A DNA stretch of 5,880 nucleotides from an uncultured Clostridium sp. (GTDB lineage Bacteria > Bacillota > Clostridia > Peptostreptococcales > Peptostreptococcaceae): positions 1-5,880 of the forward strand of contig CALEBD010000334.1 in the NCBI GenBank assembly GCA_937944945.1, given 5' to 3'. Below the pieces are notes generated by a model. The model ran no database searches. It saw nothing but the letters and a program-made list of their open reading frames with translations, and had not been told where the DNA came from. Every line of letters begins with the position of its first letter. The stretch's first letter is position 1. This document shows positions 5,039 to 5,880 of this stretch, one piece after another. The translations under genes were made by a program, and so were the position numbers.

Positions 5039-5608
5039 CTAAAATGTATAATCTAAAGTTAAATCTTCTACTAAGCTGCGGCCTAGTTCTCTAGCCATTT
5101 CAGGGTATTTACTATTTTCCATGTCTTCTCTTTCATGGCAAGAATACGCTAATACTTGTCCCATATCTTCAAACCTTAAATAGCGGCAAAGAGTTTCGTA
5201 GTGAAGTTTAAGTGGATCCATTGCCCATTCTTGTTTATCTCCACAAGCAGCTAATAATACTGCCTTTTTAGGGAATTTTCTGATTTTCTTGTTTATAGAG
5301 AAGAAACGATCGATTGCCGTTTTTAATTGAGTAGATATCCCAAAGTAATATACAGGAGTTACAAAGGCGATTAAGTCTGCCGATAGTATCTCTGGATAAA
5401 GTCTAGTCATTGCATCATCAGATACGCATTTATTAGTCCCATTCTTTTGGCAGTGATGGCATCCAATGCATGGTCTTATATTTAATATTCCTGTATCAAA
5501 ACGAACGACTTCATTCCCTGCCTCTTTTGCCCCTTTTGCAAATTCATCAGCTAATAATGATGTAGTCCCTTTACTCCTAGGACTCCCAGTTAAAATTAAT
5601 ATTTTTAT
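5039..5608 (-). CDS. Flavodoxin-fold NAD(P)H-dependent oxidoreductase with ATA at the start position
   Basis: The frame from 5608 to the TAG at 5039 gives 189 residues, the normal size for flavodoxin-like FMN reductases. These are cytosolic flavoproteins that pass electrons from NAD(P)H to flavins, quinones, nitro or azo compounds. Visible parts are strand 1 with the FMN-phosphate loop (KILILTGSPRSKGTTS, 2-17), and a cysteine cluster C47-x2-C50-x2-C53 with C61 as in iron-sulfur-flavoprotein-like members. TPVYYFGISTQLKTAIDRFF (84-103) is next, and then the ACGDKQEW loop. The codon where the family has its initiator ATG is ATA. GGGGG (5620-5616) is correctly placed 7 nt before it, and no ATG, GTG or TTG occurs in frame until the ATG at 5410, which would give a 123-residue protein lacking the FMN loop. 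So either AUA initiation is used, poorly, or the gene is a very recent start-codon pseudogene. Its GC (25 of 60 in 5401-5460) exceeds that of its neighbours. Confidence 0.8.
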   Translation of the reverse strand: MKILILTGSPRSKGTTSLLADEFAKGAKEAGNEVVRFDTGILNIRPCIGCHHCQKNGTNKCVSDDAMTRLYPEILSADLIAFVTPVYYFGISTQLKTAIDRFFSINKKIRKFPKKAVLLAACGDKQEWAMDPLKLHYETLCRYLRFEDMGQVLAYSCHEREDMENSKYPEMARELGRSLVEDLTLDYTF

Positions 5609-5648
5609 GTAGATTCCCCCTTTAATTGAAATTGTAGAATTGACTTAT

Positions 5649-5676
5649 ATTATAGTGAATTTAGTGTTAATTTCAG
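5649..5676 (-). promoter_or_regulatory. Promoter of the oxidoreductase gene
   Basis: On the minus strand CTGAAA (5676-5671) and a perfect TATAAT (5654-5649) are 16 nt apart, giving a leader of about 35 nt before the RBS and the ATA at 5608. The modest -35 lies inside an inverted repeat, which suggests regulation. Confidence 0.55.
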
Positions 5677-5682
5677 CTAACA
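5665..5682. promoter_or_regulatory. Inverted repeat over the -35 box, candidate operator
   Basis: TGTTA (5665-5669) and TAACA (5678-5682) are inverted copies flanking the -35 hexamer with an 8-nt gap. Redox-sensing HxlR- or MarR-type regulators often control such reductases through sites at this place; no regulator gene is in the window, so the partner is unknown. Confidence 0.35.
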
Positions 5683-5710
5683 ACAAAATTATGCTGACAA
5701 CAAAAATTAT
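5676..5710. repeat. Near-tandem direct repeat upstream of the oxidoreductase promoter
   Basis: GCTAACAACAAAATTAT (5676-5692) is followed at once by GCTGACAACAAAAATTAT (5693-5710): the same unit with one substitution and one extra A. It sits just upstream of the -35 box, one to two helical turns per unit, and could be a duplicated half-site for a regulator. Confidence 0.45.
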
Positions 5711-5750
5711 ATTATCAATTAACCCTATATATTAATAATATCGAAATTTT

Positions 5751-5804
5751 TAAAAAAGTAAATGTATATTTATAAGTATTATAAAATATACATTTATCTT
5801 TTTA
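5751..5804. terminator. Long AT-rich hairpin, possible bidirectional terminator
   Basis: TAAATGTATATTT (5759-5771) and AAATATACATTTA (5784-5796) are perfect 13-bp inverted copies around a 12-nt loop. With one bulged base the pairing continues through AAAAAG and CTTTTT, so A- and T-runs flank the stem on both strands, as in a bidirectional terminator. The stem is almost pure A/T, and no gene ending here is visible within the window, which keeps the call tentative. Confidence 0.4.
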
Positions 5805-5823
5805 GATAATGATAATTCTAATT
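5805..5823. promoter_or_regulatory. Fur-box-like sequence
   Basis: GATAATGATAAT (5805-5816) is two perfect copies of the Fur hexamer. The whole 19-mer matches 15 positions of the classical GATAATGATAATCATTATC. The third hexamer is poor. It abuts the possible rightward -35 box. In DNA this AT-rich the match may be accidental. Confidence 0.3.
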
Positions 5824-5851
5824 TGTTATATCAGATAATTAAATATATAAA
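5823..5851 (+). promoter_or_regulatory. Possible rightward promoter leaving the window
   Basis: TTGTTA (5823-5828) and TATAAA (5846-5851) are separated by 17 nt. No ORF starts before the window ends at 5880, so the target would be a gene outside. Support is only the hexamer match and spacing. Confidence 0.3.
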
Positions 5852-5880
5852 AAAGTTAATATTGTGATATAAATACTTTA

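Noticed and set aside
5833..5880. Possible gene tail on the minus strand entering from the right edge
   Set aside because: The longest frame is 15 codons before a stop, with composition like the surrounding AT-rich non-coding DNA.

Overview
The window looks like chromosome from a low-GC member of the Clostridia, of the Clostridium/Clostridioides type. The clues are very AT-rich DNA, strong AGGAGG/GGGGG ribosome binding sites, hairpin-plus-T-run terminators, a CGAAC-type (Gram-positive) LexA box, and protein families typical of that group. No RNA gene, CRISPR array or phage structural gene is visible. The species cannot be fixed from the sequence alone.

Left part (1-2985), all on the minus strand. 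Read in the direction of transcription it holds four genes. First is a DegV-type fatty-acid-binding protein that has lost roughly 70 internal residues in frame. Next is an unrecognised, exceptionally AT-rich 264-residue protein with its own good promoter. Then comes a YafY-type HTH-WYL transcription regulator. Last is a GyrI/AraC-effector-binding-domain protein that runs off the left edge. A perfect 9-bp inverted repeat lies just upstream of the -10 of this last gene and is the best candidate operator for the WYL regulator.

Middle (3197-4844): a complete IS1595-family insertion sequence of about 1.65 kb. It has 33-bp imperfect terminal inverted repeats and a 7/8-matching flanking octamer. Its transposase has an N-terminal zinc ribbon and an ISXO2-like catalytic domain. 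The element also carries a passenger gene for a small two-helix membrane protein with a cytosolic-type zinc ribbon, with its own extended -10 promoter and its own terminator.

Immediately right of the IS (4861-5033) are two LexA-box-like sequences 33 bp apart. The second fills the spacer of a well-formed promoter (TTGCAT-17-TGC-TATTAT). No credible ORF follows. Transcription would instead end about 115 nt later at a strong terminator, so this is either a small DNA-damage-induced RNA or a promoter orphaned from its gene.

Right part (5039-5880): on the minus strand is a flavodoxin-fold NAD(P)H-dependent oxidoreductase. Its frame is intact through the FMN-binding loop, but it has ATA where the start ATG should be. 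It has a promoter overlapped by an inverted repeat and near-tandem direct repeats, and it is richer in GC than its neighbours. The last 130 bases hold a long AT hairpin, a Fur-box-like sequence and a possible rightward promoter for a gene beyond the edge.
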